This document shows positions 7,957 through 16,224 of a DNA stretch of 64,000 bases, piece by piece (position 1 is the stretch's first letter; each line of letters starts with the position of its first letter). A program made the position numbers and the translations under genes. The notes beneath the pieces were generated by a model, which ran no database searches, was not told the origin of the DNA, and was given only the letters and a program-made list of their open reading frames with translations. Source of the DNA: CAKVLS01 sp045638465 (lineage in GTDB: Bacteria > Bacillota > Clostridia > Christensenellales > UBA1242); the NCBI GenBank assembly GCA_045638465.1, contig JAZUBK010000020.1:1-64000 (forward strand). The letters run 5' to 3'.

Positions 7957-9687
7957 ATGAACAGTTTTAATTTTTATGGCGTTGGCGTTTTGGGAGGGGT
8001 AGTTTTGAGCGGCCCAAAACAAAATTTAGCCACTTTTTCTTATAATGGCGAAAAGCAAATAGAGAATATAAGCAGACAAAAATTTTTGGCCCTAAGAGAT
8101 ATCCCTTTTTTGAGAGGAATATTTGTGATGGTGGGGTATTTGATTACCTTTTTTCAAGCTTTTGATTTGTCGCTTATTGTACTAAATCAAAAGTTAATTG
8201 CAGGAGATGTTGAAAGAAAGCTAAAGGTTAGAAAAAGTTTAATTAAATTTTATGCTTTAGTTTTGCTGGTGGCTTTTGTGAGTTTTTTGGTTGCTCCTGT
8301 TGGGATATACCTTTTGATGTATTTTTTTGTACCAAGTAGACTTGCAAATTTTGTTATGGCAATAACAAGGGTTATATCTGTTTTTGCTTTTTTGCTTATG
8401 CTAAAAATGTTTAGCGTTTCAAAAGATATTTATAGACACAACTACGCCATAAACAAAGTAAATAATGCTATGTTTGGCACTAAATATTTAGACTATAAAC
8501 AGGCCCAAAAATCTTCTGGTTTTTGTGTTTATTCCGCGGGAAATTTCTTAGTTTTTTCGCTGCTTATTTGCTATTTATTTGTGCCTGTCATAACATTTAA
8601 TGTGCATTTTATTTTTAATATTTTAATAAAAATTGCCTTTGCAATTTTGTTTATTTGTCTTGCGTATGAGCTTTTGGTTGGTGTAGAATATACCTATAGA
8701 AAAAATGCTTTTATAAGGTTTATTGCTTTTCCGTTTTTGCAGCTTAGTAGACTGACAACCACAAAGTGTAAAAGACATCATATGCAAACCGTTTTTTATG
8801 GTTATGAGGAATTAATACAAATGACAGCGACACGAAAAGATTTTAATAAAGAAAGAGAAAGTTACCGCAAAGTATATAGCGACATAAAAAACCGCCTTTT
8901 TGAGTGCGGAATAACCGAAAATAGAGAGGCTGACTATCTTATTTGCGATACTTTGGGAATAGATAAAACAGAGCTTTTTTTGAAAGATAGTTTTTCAAAA
9001 CAAGAGATTTCAAAACTAAATAAAGTAGTTGAGCAAAGGGTTGTCCACAAACCGCTTTGCAAAATTTTGGGCAAAAAATGTTTTTATGGAAGGGACTTTT
9101 TTGTGGATCAAAATGTATTGTCACCAAGACAAGAAACTGAACTTTTAACAAACCTTGCAATTGATGATATTTTGGCAAATGAAAAAAAGTTGCAAGTGCT
9201 AGATTTGTGTACAGGGAGCGGAGCTATTGCTATCACTGTAGCGCTAGAGACTAAATCTAAGGTAATAGCCTCAGACAAGAGCCAAAAAGCCCTTAATGTA
9301 GCACAAAAAAATGCTCAAAATTTAGGTGCAAAGGTACAATTTTATAAAAGTGATATGTTCAAAAACTTGAACGATTGTGGTAAGTTTGATATAATAATAT
9401 CGAATCCACCATATATCCCAACTCAAGACATCCAAAACCTTGATGTTGAGGTCAAAGATTATGACCCGATTATGTCTTTAGACGGCGGATCTGATGGGCT
9501 TGATTTTTACAAAATAATCGCCCGAAAAGCACCTGAATATTTGAAAGAAGGTGGAAGGCTATATCTTGAAATTGGCTTTGATCAAGGCGAAAGTGTAAAG
9601 GCTTTGCTAAGTCGCAATTTTGTAGATATTGAGGTAATAAAAGATTATGATGACAATGACAGAATAGTTGTCGCAAGAAAAGGATAA
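7957..9687 (+). CDS. prmC: Fusion: divergent DUF1385 membrane domain + PrmC release-factor methyltransferase
   Basis: 576 aa in one uninterrupted frame. Residues 1-285 resemble DUF1385 (YqhQ-like): a GVLGGVVLSGP opening, IPFLRGI, about five membrane helices and the closing LQLSRLTT. The usual HGAEHK and HPRCGT motifs are not visible, so this half is degenerate. Residues ~290-576 are PrmC/HemK: the N-terminal helical domain, the SAM loop DLCTGSG (416-422) and the catalytic NPPY (483-486). PrmC methylates the GGQ glutamine of release factors, and prfA follows 3 bp downstream. The start at 7957 avoids the rpmE terminator. It lacks a Shine-Dalgarno, but AATAAT ends exactly 6 nt upstream. Confidence 0.88.
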   Translation: MNSFNFYGVGVLGGVVLSGPKQNLATFSYNGEKQIENISRQKFLALRDIPFLRGIFVMVGYLITFFQAFDLSLIVLNQKLIAGDVERKLKVRKSLIKFYALVLLVAFVSFLVAPVGIYLLMYFFVPSRLANFVMAITRVISVFAFLLMLKMFSVSKDIYRHNYAINKVNNAMFGTKYLDYKQAQKSSGFCVYSAGNFLVFSLLICYLFVPVITFNVHFIFNILIKIAFAILFICLAYELLVGVEYTYRKNAFIRFIAFPFLQLSRLTTTKCKRHHMQTVFYGYEELIQMTATRKDFNKERESYRKVYSDIKNRLFECGITENREADYLICDTLGIDKTELFLKDSFSKQEISKLNKVVEQRVVHKPLCKILGKKCFYGRDFFVDQNVLSPRQETELLTNLAIDDILANEKKLQVLDLCTGSGAIAITVALETKSKVIASDKSQKALNVAQKNAQNLGAKVQFYKSDMFKNLNDCGKFDIIISNPPYIPTQDIQNLDVEVKDYDPIMSLDGGSDGLDFYKIIARKAPEYLKEGGRLYLEIGFDQGESVKALLSRNFVDIEVIKDYDDNDRIVVARKG

Positions 9688-9690
9688 ATT

Positions 9691-10761
9691 ATGGTAAACA
9701 AACTAGAAAAAATAGAAGAAAGATATAACGAATTAACAGAAAAAATAGGTGACCCTATTATTATTGCTAATAACAGAGAATGGCAAAAAATAGCAAAAGA
9801 GCATAGTGATTTAACACCTATTATCGAAGAATATAACAGACTAAAAAAGTGTGTTGCAACTCTAGAAGATGACGAAGAGATGCTAAAGACCGAAAAAGAC
9901 CCTGAGATGATAGCGCTTTTGGAAGAGGAAATAAAAACTTGCAAAGAGCAAAGAAATGTTTTGGACGAAAGTCTAAAAATTTTGCTTTTGCCAAAAGACG
10001 TAAACGATGATAAAAACGTTATCATAGAGATAAGAGCAGGTGCAGGTGGTGATGAGGCGGCGCTTTTTGCAGGGGAACTTGTTAGGATGTATTCAATGTA
10101 TGCAGAGCGTCACCGTTGGAAAACAGAGATGCTAAGCCTTAACGAAATGGAACTTGGCGGCGTAAAAGAAGCCGTATTTATGATTCAAGGTGTAGGCGCT
10201 TATTCTAAACTAAAATATGAAAGCGGCGTTCATAGAGTGCAAAGAGTTCCAGAAACAGAATCTCAAGGTAGAGTGCATACATCAACTGTAACAGTTGCTG
10301 TTTTACCAGAACTAGAAGAAGTAGAGTTTGAAATTTTGGACAAAGATTTAAAAATAGATACCTACCGTAGTAGCGGTGCTGGTGGACAACACGTAAACAA
10401 AACAGAATCTGCCATCAGAATTACTCACCTTCCTACAGGTATTATAGTTGCTTGTCAAGATGAAAGAAGCCAGTTGAAAAATAGAGAAAGAGCAATGACC
10501 ATCTTGAAAAGTAAACTTTATGATTTCTACCAAGGTCAAAAAGAAAAAGAATATGCCGACACACGTAAATCTCAAGTAGGTACTGGTGATAGAAGTGAAA
10601 GAATCAGAACATACAACTTCCCTCAAGGAAGAATGACTGATCATAGAATTAACTTCACCGCCTATAACCTTCTTGAATTTATGAACGGCGATATTGAAGA
10701 TTTATTAACTGAACTAGCTATTGCAGATCAAAAAGCAAAACTAGAAAACTTAAATAATTAA
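9691..10761 (+). CDS. prfA: Peptide chain release factor 1
   Basis: 356 aa, normal length. It ends translation at UAA and UAG. The GGQ motif that triggers peptide release is at 231-233, within SSGAGGQHVNKTESA. The tripeptide anticodon region reads RVPETESQGR, i.e. P-x-T, which marks RF1 rather than RF2. It follows prmC by 3 bp. Its ribosome site (AAAAGGAT) lies inside the end of prmC, so the enzyme and its substrate are made together. RF1 reads both stop codons that this region prefers. Confidence 0.97.
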   Translation: MVNKLEKIEERYNELTEKIGDPIIIANNREWQKIAKEHSDLTPIIEEYNRLKKCVATLEDDEEMLKTEKDPEMIALLEEEIKTCKEQRNVLDESLKILLLPKDVNDDKNVIIEIRAGAGGDEAALFAGELVRMYSMYAERHRWKTEMLSLNEMELGGVKEAVFMIQGVGAYSKLKYESGVHRVQRVPETESQGRVHTSTVTVAVLPELEEVEFEILDKDLKIDTYRSSGAGGQHVNKTESAIRITHLPTGIIVACQDERSQLKNRERAMTILKSKLYDFYQGQKEKEYADTRKSQVGTGDRSERIRTYNFPQGRMTDHRINFTAYNLLEFMNGDIEDLLTELAIADQKAKLENLNN

Positions 10762-10763
10762 AG

Positions 10764-10792
10764 TTGTTTTAAGCTTTAATCTATGTTATAAT
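10764..10792 (+). promoter_or_regulatory. Promoter of the gene at 10832
   Basis: TTGTTT (10764-10769), 17-nt spacer, TATAAT (10787-10792). An AAGGAG ribosome site follows at 10820-10825. Confidence 0.75.
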
Positions 10793-10831
10793 ATTTACAT
10801 ATAAAAAACCTTACTAACTAAGGAGTTTCTT

Positions 10832-12787
10832 ATGGAAAACACCCAAACAAATGAAAAGTACTATAGACAAAATGGAGCAGCTGTTCAAGGCGCTGCAGAC
10901 ATTACTTCGGTAAGACGCCAACAGCTAAAAGACGCTATCCGCAACAATAGACTTGGTACATACAACGCTCATGGTAGATATACTTTATCACCAAAAGTTA
11001 CTAACGAAATTTTGGCTATTAACAAGTATGTTTATAAAAAACACTTTGACGAAGTAATGAGAGAGTCAAAAGATGTTTTAGAAATAAAAGCAACCTCTAG
11101 TATTCCTGTTTTTGGTCAAATAGAATTTAGAATTGTATTCAAAGAAAAATTCGCAAAACTATATTTGATTGAAAATGTATATAGAGAGTTTAACGGTTAT
11201 CAAGAAATTTATGGCGAACAAATAACCGAAATAAACTGCGAAGACGATAGAGATAACGTCGTTGATTATGTTATGTCTTTGCTAAATATTTCAATTATTG
11301 ACGAGGCCGATGATGGTAAGATTCCAGAAGAAGACCCAGAAAAAGTGAAGACAATACTTTTCAACAAACTATATCTTTCTATGGTTTCAAAGAATTACCT
11401 AAAAGATTCTTCTTTTGACGAAAGAGATGCTTTTGAAGATATGGTTGCCCAACTAAAAGACGAAGGCGGCGAATATGGTAAGAGAGTGCTAAGAGGCTTT
11501 ATCGACCGTATAGAAAAGCGCCCTGATATTATGCAACTAAAAGATGAAGATGGCTACAACGAAGCTTTAAACGACGCTTTGGTTGGAGCTATGGAAGTTG
11601 CTACAACAGAAGATGATTTAAAAGATCCTAATATCAAAAGAATCTATGACGATATTTACCGCCGTAGATACAAAAATGTCGATGATGATTTACGCAAGGC
11701 CCAAGAAGACGTAAAAGACAAAGACCTAAAGCGTGTTGCTGATGGTGTTTTGGGTAAACAAACAAGCGACAGAATTTTTGGCGACCCAGAAGAACTTGAT
11801 TCTCTTATCAGAGGAAAAAGAGAAGAGACAGCCCAAGAGCCACAAGACAGTTCTTTGTTTGATGAGTTTAGAAGAAACCCTATCTTAAAACAAGTTATCG
11901 ATAAAGCCACTGGCAAAAAAGAAGAAAAAGGCCCACACGAAGACCTTGATGAGGCCCGTAGAAAAGAAGAAATGGCCAAAGCTGCAGACCATGCACAAGG
12001 TGATAGCATCGGCCAAGGCGGAGAACAAAAACCTGGCGAACAAAAAGCTAGTGATAAAAAAGTTGTCGGCGATAAGAAGAAAGGCGGCGAAGGTAAAGGC
12101 GGCCTATATGAAGGTTACGGTCCTGGCAAAGGCGATTACTGGGGTAAATACACAGGCGGCAAAGACGAAAAGTCTAAAAGCAAAAGTCCTAAGAAAAAAG
12201 AAGAAGCTAACAAGGGTAGCGAATTTAGCATAAGAGATGACGATGAAACTCCAGAGCTTGGTGATCAAGACGTAGGAAAGATAAAGAAACATATTCGAAC
12301 ACAAAGACCTCAAGATGTTGATCGCTTTGCTGAAAAGTTTGAGAATTTGGTGCTAGATGTAAATAAAAATGCGACTAAGAAAACTAAAATTAGTAAAGAA
12401 GGATCCCTAAATACCGAAATTGAACAAGTGGCAACTGTTATACAGGAGAAAGGGACTGTAATTACTGGTGAGAAAGGTGTTGAGGTATCAAGGAATACAA
12501 GTTCTTTCACAATAGAAAATGAAGCTGTTGCTGATAATGATGATCTTTCTAAATACGAGGTAGATCCTGAAGTAAAAGCAAAATATGATAGAGCAATGGC
12601 TGAACTAAAAGAAGTTATGGCAAAGAAAAATACAACAGGTGTGAACCAGGTCGAAACCCCTACAAGCCTAATTGTGGAGGAAGTACCTACTGAAGAAATT
12701 AAGAAAAATGAAACATTAGTTACACCTACTATTCAACCAGTTGAGAAACCTACTGTGGTAGAAGAGGAAGAATTCCTGCCTCATTAA
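10832..12787 (+). CDS. Hypothetical highly charged protein, 651 aa
   Basis: I do not recognise it. There is no signal peptide or membrane helix. Residues ~45-165 look folded, with hydrophobic strands and IEFRIVFKEKFAKLYLIE near 90. Residues ~170-340 are acidic and helical. Residues ~340-480 are low-complexity, rich in G, K, E and D (GEGKGGLYEGYGPGKGDYW near 425). The C-terminal ~120 residues are again charged, ending in a P/T/V/E-rich tail. It has its own promoter and an ideal AAGGAG. A scaffold or nucleic-acid-associated role would fit the composition but is a guess. Confidence 0.75.
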   Translation: MENTQTNEKYYRQNGAAVQGAADITSVRRQQLKDAIRNNRLGTYNAHGRYTLSPKVTNEILAINKYVYKKHFDEVMRESKDVLEIKATSSIPVFGQIEFRIVFKEKFAKLYLIENVYREFNGYQEIYGEQITEINCEDDRDNVVDYVMSLLNISIIDEADDGKIPEEDPEKVKTILFNKLYLSMVSKNYLKDSSFDERDAFEDMVAQLKDEGGEYGKRVLRGFIDRIEKRPDIMQLKDEDGYNEALNDALVGAMEVATTEDDLKDPNIKRIYDDIYRRRYKNVDDDLRKAQEDVKDKDLKRVADGVLGKQTSDRIFGDPEELDSLIRGKREETAQEPQDSSLFDEFRRNPILKQVIDKATGKKEEKGPHEDLDEARRKEEMAKAADHAQGDSIGQGGEQKPGEQKASDKKVVGDKKKGGEGKGGLYEGYGPGKGDYWGKYTGGKDEKSKSKSPKKKEEANKGSEFSIRDDDETPELGDQDVGKIKKHIRTQRPQDVDRFAEKFENLVLDVNKNATKKTKISKEGSLNTEIEQVATVIQEKGTVITGEKGVEVSRNTSSFTIENEAVADNDDLSKYEVDPEVKAKYDRAMAELKEVMAKKNTTGVNQVETPTSLIVEEVPTEEIKKNETLVTPTIQPVEKPTVVEEEEFLPH

Positions 12788-12863
12788 TTTTGTATTGTTT
12801 TGATAATAAAAGCCTAAAAAAAATATAAAATTGGGTATTTACAAACAATGAGTTTTGTGCTAG

Positions 12864-12869
12864 TATAAT
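12864..12869 (+). promoter_or_regulatory. -10 box of the gene at 12890
   Basis: A perfect TATAAT. The best -35 candidate (TTTACA, 12838-12843) stands 20 nt away, which is too far for a standard promoter, so the upstream element is unsure. Confidence 0.45.
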
Positions 12870-12889
12870 TACATAGGAGAATATGTGTT

Positions 12890-13396
12890 ATGGAAAAAGT
12901 AAAAGATGCTTTGGTTAAAGATTCAAAACTTCTAAAATTAGGAGTTTCTTATACCGACGAAGGTGTAAACGTAAAATATGGTAAGGCTAGTGTTGGTATA
13001 GTAAAAAGCCCATACACAGGTGAATATGAACTAGCTGTAAAACCTTATTACAAAAATATGCTTGGTGACTGGGTTGAAGTATATTCATTTGAAGATGATA
13101 TCCAATATAGGGAATGTATGAGGATAATGTCAGAATGTGAATTCGCAAAAAAACCTATTCCACCAGATGTTATTAATTTTGCTAGAGATATTCTTACAAA
13201 GAAAGATTATGCAAGACAACAAGCAAATGCTTTTGTAGAAAGTCAATCTGGCCTTAAAGGTGTAGAAACAGGTTACACAATGAACTCTTGGAGAGAGGAT
13301 TTGGTATCTAGCCCAGATGCAGTTAAAATGCTTGAAGATTATAAAGCAAAACATCCAACTCCAACTGCTACAAAACCATCAGGTAAAGTTCAATAA
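12890..13396 (+). CDS. Hypothetical protein, 168 aa
   Basis: I do not recognise it. Residues 1-85 alternate in a beta-like pattern (KLLKLGVSYTDEGVNVKYG and on). Residues 85-150 are helical. The last ~18 are P/T/K-rich and probably disordered. No signal peptide or membrane helix is visible. TAGGAGA precedes the ATG. The gene is monocistronic, closed by a strong terminator. Its placement next to the 651-aa unknown may be meaningful, but nothing in the sequence proves a shared role. Confidence 0.75.
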   Translation: MEKVKDALVKDSKLLKLGVSYTDEGVNVKYGKASVGIVKSPYTGEYELAVKPYYKNMLGDWVEVYSFEDDIQYRECMRIMSECEFAKKPIPPDVINFARDILTKKDYARQQANAFVESQSGLKGVETGYTMNSWREDLVSSPDAVKMLEDYKAKHPTPTATKPSGKVQ

Positions 13397-13406
13397 TCAA
13401 TAAACT

Positions 13407-13437
13407 AAAAGATATGCTACATGGCATATCTTTTTTT
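13407..13437 (+). terminator. Intrinsic terminator
   Basis: An 11-bp stem (13407-13417 with 13424-13434), a 6-nt loop and a T run. Beyond it, up to the rpmG promoter at 13596, I see only AT-rich spacer. Confidence 0.9.
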
Positions 13438-13595
13438 GTTTCAAAAGAGCTTTTTGGTTAAATAAAAATGATTGTTAAGAGCCTAAATAAAATGGTGAGT
13501 TTTTGTAGAGCAATAAGTTTTATAAAAAAGGGGTTATTTAGCAGAAAAACCCTTATATATTATTATATATTTATAAAATTTAATTAAAAAAACCG

Positions 13596-13624
13596 TTGAC
13601 ATACACGGCAAGGTATGATAAAAT
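13596..13624 (+). promoter_or_regulatory. Promoter of the rpmG-secE-nusG-rplK-rplA operon
   Basis: TTGACA (13596-13601), 17-nt spacer, TAAAAT (13619-13624). The ~45-nt leader holds a small GCATCC/GGGTGT pairing of unknown value. Confidence 0.85.
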
Positions 13625-13675
13625 CTAATCAGCATCCGAATTTGGGTGTTAATTTTTTGAAAAGGTGACAATTCA

Positions 13676-13825
13676 ATGAGAACAAGAATCACATTAGCTT
13701 GCACAGAATGCAAACAAAGAAATTATGACGATATGAAAAACAAAAAGAACGACCCAGATAGAATCGAGCTTAAAAAGTACTGCAAATTCTGCCAAAAGCA
13801 CACAGTTCATAAAGAAACAAAGTAA
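13676..13825 (+). CDS. rpmG: 50S ribosomal protein L33, zinc form
   Basis: A 49-aa gene, normal for L33: it opens MRTRITLACTECKQRNY and ends KHTVHKETK. Cys9, Cys12, Cys36 and Cys39 form the zinc-binding pairs, so it is the C+ type. AAAGGTG stands 9 nt before the ATG. It directly precedes secE and nusG, the standard Firmicutes order, and is first in the transcript from 13596. Confidence 0.97.
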   Translation: MRTRITLACTECKQRNYDDMKNKKNDPDRIELKKYCKFCQKHTVHKETK

Positions 13826-13848
13826 TAGATTATCGGAGGTAAATGTAT

Positions 13849-14184
13849 ATGGAAAACAACCAAGAACAAACTACCGAAAAAACTTTGACTCCTAAAGAAC
13901 AAAAACTAGCTTTGAAACAAGCAGAAAAAGAAAGAAAAGCTGCAGAGAAAGCAAAGGCTGATAAAGCCAAAGCTAAGGCTAAGAAAGAGAAGGGCCCTAA
14001 CAAAATGGTTAAAAAGTTTAAAGAAATGGGTTCTGAACTAAAGAAAGTAACTTGGCCTAACTTTAAAACTGTAGTAAAATCTACAGGCGTTATCATTGCA
14101 GTAGTACTAGTATTTACTGTTGCTCTATTTGGTATAGAGACTGTACTAGGTCTTTTATTTAGCTTGTTTACAAAGAATTTATAA
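13849..14184 (+). CDS. secE: Preprotein translocase subunit SecE
   Basis: 111 aa. The C-terminal ~55 residues are the SecE core: the amphipathic FKEMGSELKKVTWP helix followed by one membrane helix (~78-105). SecE clamps the SecY channel. The first ~55 residues are a Lys/Ala/Glu-rich extension absent from minimal SecE proteins, probably a cytoplasmic helix. Two ATGs are possible. GGAGG (13835-13839) lies too close to the one at 13843 and sits well for the one at 13849, which I chose. secY is in the ribosomal block at 47.4 kb. Confidence 0.94.
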   Translation: MENNQEQTTEKTLTPKEQKLALKQAEKERKAAEKAKADKAKAKAKKEKGPNKMVKKFKEMGSELKKVTWPNFKTVVKSTGVIIAVVLVFTVALFGIETVLGLLFSLFTKNL

Positions 14185-14198
14185 GAAGGTGCTGTTTG

Positions 14199-14720
14199 AT
14201 GGAAAATAAGGAAGCAAAATGGTATGTTCTTCATACTCTTTCTGGATACGAAAATGTTGCTAAAACAAATCTAGAAATGGTTGTAAAGAAATACAATATG
14301 GAAGACCGTATCTTTGATATACTTATTCCTACAGAGGAATCAATCGAGGATAGAAACGGTAAAAAGAAAATTGTTACTAGAAAGCTTTTGCCTAGTTATA
14401 TCGTTGTCAAAATGATTTATGGTGATGACCTATGGCACAACATTACTCGTACTCGTGGTATTACAGGTTTTGTTGGTCCTAATGGTAGAGCTCTTGCCCT
14501 TACTGAAGATGAGGTAAGAAGACTAAAACTTGAAACTGTCACTGTAAATATAGACCTTCACGTTGGAGACAAAGTAGAAGTAATCGATGGACCTTTTGCT
14601 GGTCAAGTAGGCTCAGTTATTTCTGTAGATGTTGAAGACAGAAGATGTCGCATCAATGTGGAAATGTTCGGTCGTGACATTCCAGTAGATTTGGAATTTA
14701 ACCAAATCAGAAAAATTTAA
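14199..14720 (+). CDS. nusG: Transcription elongation/antitermination factor NusG
   Basis: 173 aa, normal. It has an N-terminal NGN domain (WYVLHTLSGYENVAKTNL; later GFVGPNGRALAL) and a C-terminal KOW domain (VGDKVEVIDGPFAGQVGSV). It binds RNA polymerase and links it to the ribosome. A TTG codon directly precedes the ATG. AGAAGGTG spaces better to the ATG, so I start at 14199. It is in the secE-nusG-rplK-rplA transcript. Confidence 0.97.
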   Translation: MENKEAKWYVLHTLSGYENVAKTNLEMVVKKYNMEDRIFDILIPTEESIEDRNGKKKIVTRKLLPSYIVVKMIYGDDLWHNITRTRGITGFVGPNGRALALTEDEVRRLKLETVTVNIDLHVGDKVEVIDGPFAGQVGSVISVDVEDRRCRINVEMFGRDIPVDLEFNQIRKI

Positions 14721-14750
14721 TAATTATTTGCAAAGCGCAGTAATTATATA

Positions 14751-14795
14751 GTGGGAGAAATGTAAATCTGTTCAATGCATTTCGTTTATCACCAC
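14751..14795 (+). promoter_or_regulatory. L1-binding mRNA mimic before rplK
   Basis: GTGG (14751-14754) pairs with CCAC (14792-14795). Inside are a short GA on the 5' side, a stem GAAATG (14757-14762) with CATTTC (14778-14783), and a longer 3' side. This asymmetric-loop shape matches the L1 stalk of 23S rRNA, where L1 binds. The rplK Shine-Dalgarno lies 12 nt further on. Free L1 would be expected to repress translation here. Confidence 0.75.
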
Positions 14796-14823
14796 ACGCC
14801 AAATGGCAGGAGGAATTTATATT

Positions 14824-15252
14824 ATGGCTACTAAAAAAATAAGTGCTGTTGTTAAATTACAACTACCAGCTGGTAAAGCAACTCCTGGACCACCAGTAGG
14901 TTCTTCTCTTGGACCTCACGGTATCAATATTCCAGGCTTTACTAAGGAGTTCAATGACAAGACAGCTTCTCAAGCAGGTTTGATAATTCCAGTTGTTATC
15001 ACAATCTACCAAGACAGAAGTTTTGACTTTATTTTGAAAACACCACCAGCTGCTGTTCTAATCAAAAAAGCATGTAAAATTGAAAGTGGTTCTGCTAAAC
15101 CTAACAAGACTAAAGTTGCAACTATTACTATGGCTCAAGTTAAAGAAATCGCAGAACTTAAAATGCCAGACCTAAACGCTGCTAACCTTGACGCTGCTAT
15201 CAGCATGATCAAAGGTTCTGCAAGAAGTATGGGCGTAACAGTTGTTGACTAA
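14824..15252 (+). CDS. rplK: 50S ribosomal protein L11
   Basis: 142 aa, normal. The N-terminal domain holds KLQLPAGKATPGPPVGSSLGP, and the C-terminal RNA-binding domain holds IKGSARSMGVTV. L11 forms the factor-binding base of the stalk. An in-frame ATG at 14803 was rejected: AGGAGG (14808-14813) stands 10 nt before the ATG at 14824, and the family starts there. It is preceded by an L1-type regulatory hairpin. Confidence 0.97.
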   Translation: MATKKISAVVKLQLPAGKATPGPPVGSSLGPHGINIPGFTKEFNDKTASQAGLIIPVVITIYQDRSFDFILKTPPAAVLIKKACKIESGSAKPNKTKVATITMAQVKEIAELKMPDLNAANLDAAISMIKGSARSMGVTVVD

Positions 15253-15265
15253 TAAAAATTATTTA

Positions 15266-15309
15266 GTGGGAGAACCTTGCTAACAAAAAATTAGGTTCAA
15301 TATTACCAC
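15266..15309 (+). promoter_or_regulatory. Second L1-binding mRNA mimic, before rplA
   Basis: GTGG (15266-15269) pairs with CCAC (15306-15309). Inside are GA, then GAACCT (15272-15277) with AGGTTC (15293-15298), then AATATTA. The design is the same as before rplK, but the inner stem has different, compensating bases. It directly abuts the rplA Shine-Dalgarno (15310-15315), a position suited to autogenous repression. Confidence 0.8.
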
Positions 15310-15320
15310 AGGAGGAAATT

Positions 15321-16004
15321 ATGAAAGTAGGAAAAAGATACAAAGAGTGTCTTGCTGCTGTAGATAGCACAAAATTATACGAACCAGAAGAAGCTCTTGA
15401 CCTTGTAACAAAAACTGCTAAAGCAAAATTCGACGAAACAGTTGAACTTCACGTTAAACTTGGTGTTGACGGAAGAAACGCTGACCAACAAGTTAGAGGA
15501 ACAGTAGTTCTTCCAGCTGGTACTGGTAAAGCTGTTAAAGTTGTAGTTATTGCTAAAGGCGACAAAGCTGACGATGCTACAAAAGCTGGTGCAGACTATG
15601 TTGGCGCTGAAGATATCATCGCTAAAATCCAAGGTGGATGGCTTGACTTTGACGTATGTATCACAACTCCAGATATGATGGGACTTGTTGGTAGAATCGC
15701 TAAAGTTCTTGGACCAAGAGGTTTGATGCCAAACCCAAAAAGCGGTACAGTTACAATGGACGTAACAAAAGCTATTAACGATGTTAAAGCTGGTAAAGTA
15801 GAATACAGACTTGACAAGACAAACATTATCCACGTTTCTATTGGTAAGGCAAGTTTCGGTGCTGCAAAACTTCTTGAGAACTTTGACGCACTTATGGCTG
15901 CTCTAGTAAAAGCTAAACCAGCTGCTGCTAAAGGTACTTACCTACGTAGTGTTACAGTTACAAGCACTATGGGACCTGGAATCAAAGTTAACTACAAAGG
16001 TTAA
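15321..16004 (+). CDS. rplA: 50S ribosomal protein L1
   Basis: 227 aa, normal. It opens MKVGKRYKECLAAVD and holds the RNA-binding GLVGRIAKVLGPRGLMPNPK segment and the GTYLRSVTVTSTMGPGIKV ending. It binds the L1 stalk of 23S rRNA and, in many bacteria, its own mRNA. AGGAGG stands 6 nt before the ATG. It is the last gene of this transcript: a terminator follows, unlike the common rplKAJL cluster. Confidence 0.97.
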   Translation: MKVGKRYKECLAAVDSTKLYEPEEALDLVTKTAKAKFDETVELHVKLGVDGRNADQQVRGTVVLPAGTGKAVKVVVIAKGDKADDATKAGADYVGAEDIIAKIQGGWLDFDVCITTPDMMGLVGRIAKVLGPRGLMPNPKSGTVTMDVTKAINDVKAGKVEYRLDKTNIIHVSIGKASFGAAKLLENFDALMAALVKAKPAAAKGTYLRSVTVTSTMGPGIKVNYKG

Positions 16005-16040
16005 TAGTCATTTTATTTAATATATAAATCATACATCAAA

Positions 16041-16067
16041 AAACAGAGTTAACTGGCTCTGTTTTTT
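16041..16067 (+). terminator. Intrinsic terminator of the rpmG-rplA operon
   Basis: An 8-bp stem (16041-16048 with 16057-16064), an 8-nt loop and a T run. Confidence 0.85.
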
Positions 16068-16191
16068 TATTTGTAAAATAATAACTAACAACTTATGTAT
16101 ATAAAAAGAGCTGTTGTTAGATTTATATTTTGTTGAAAGGAGTTTTTAAACAACTCTTATTTGTATTGTGTTGTGGCATTGTGTCAAACAA

Positions 16192-16223
16192 AAAAAACTA
16201 CTAGAAATATCTAGTAGTTTTTT
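16192..16223 (-). terminator. Terminator of the minus-strand gene at 16225
   Basis: A 14-bp perfect stem (16192-16205 with 16210-16223), loop AATA, with A and T tracts on both sides. It begins directly after the stop of the minus-strand gene. Its arms are identical to those of the hairpin at 22456. Confidence 0.88.
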
Positions 16224-16224
16224 G

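Noticed and set aside
11946..12233. 95-codon Lys/Ala-rich frame inside the 651-aa gene
   Set aside because: It is a +1 shadow of the charged low-complexity part; no ribosome site.
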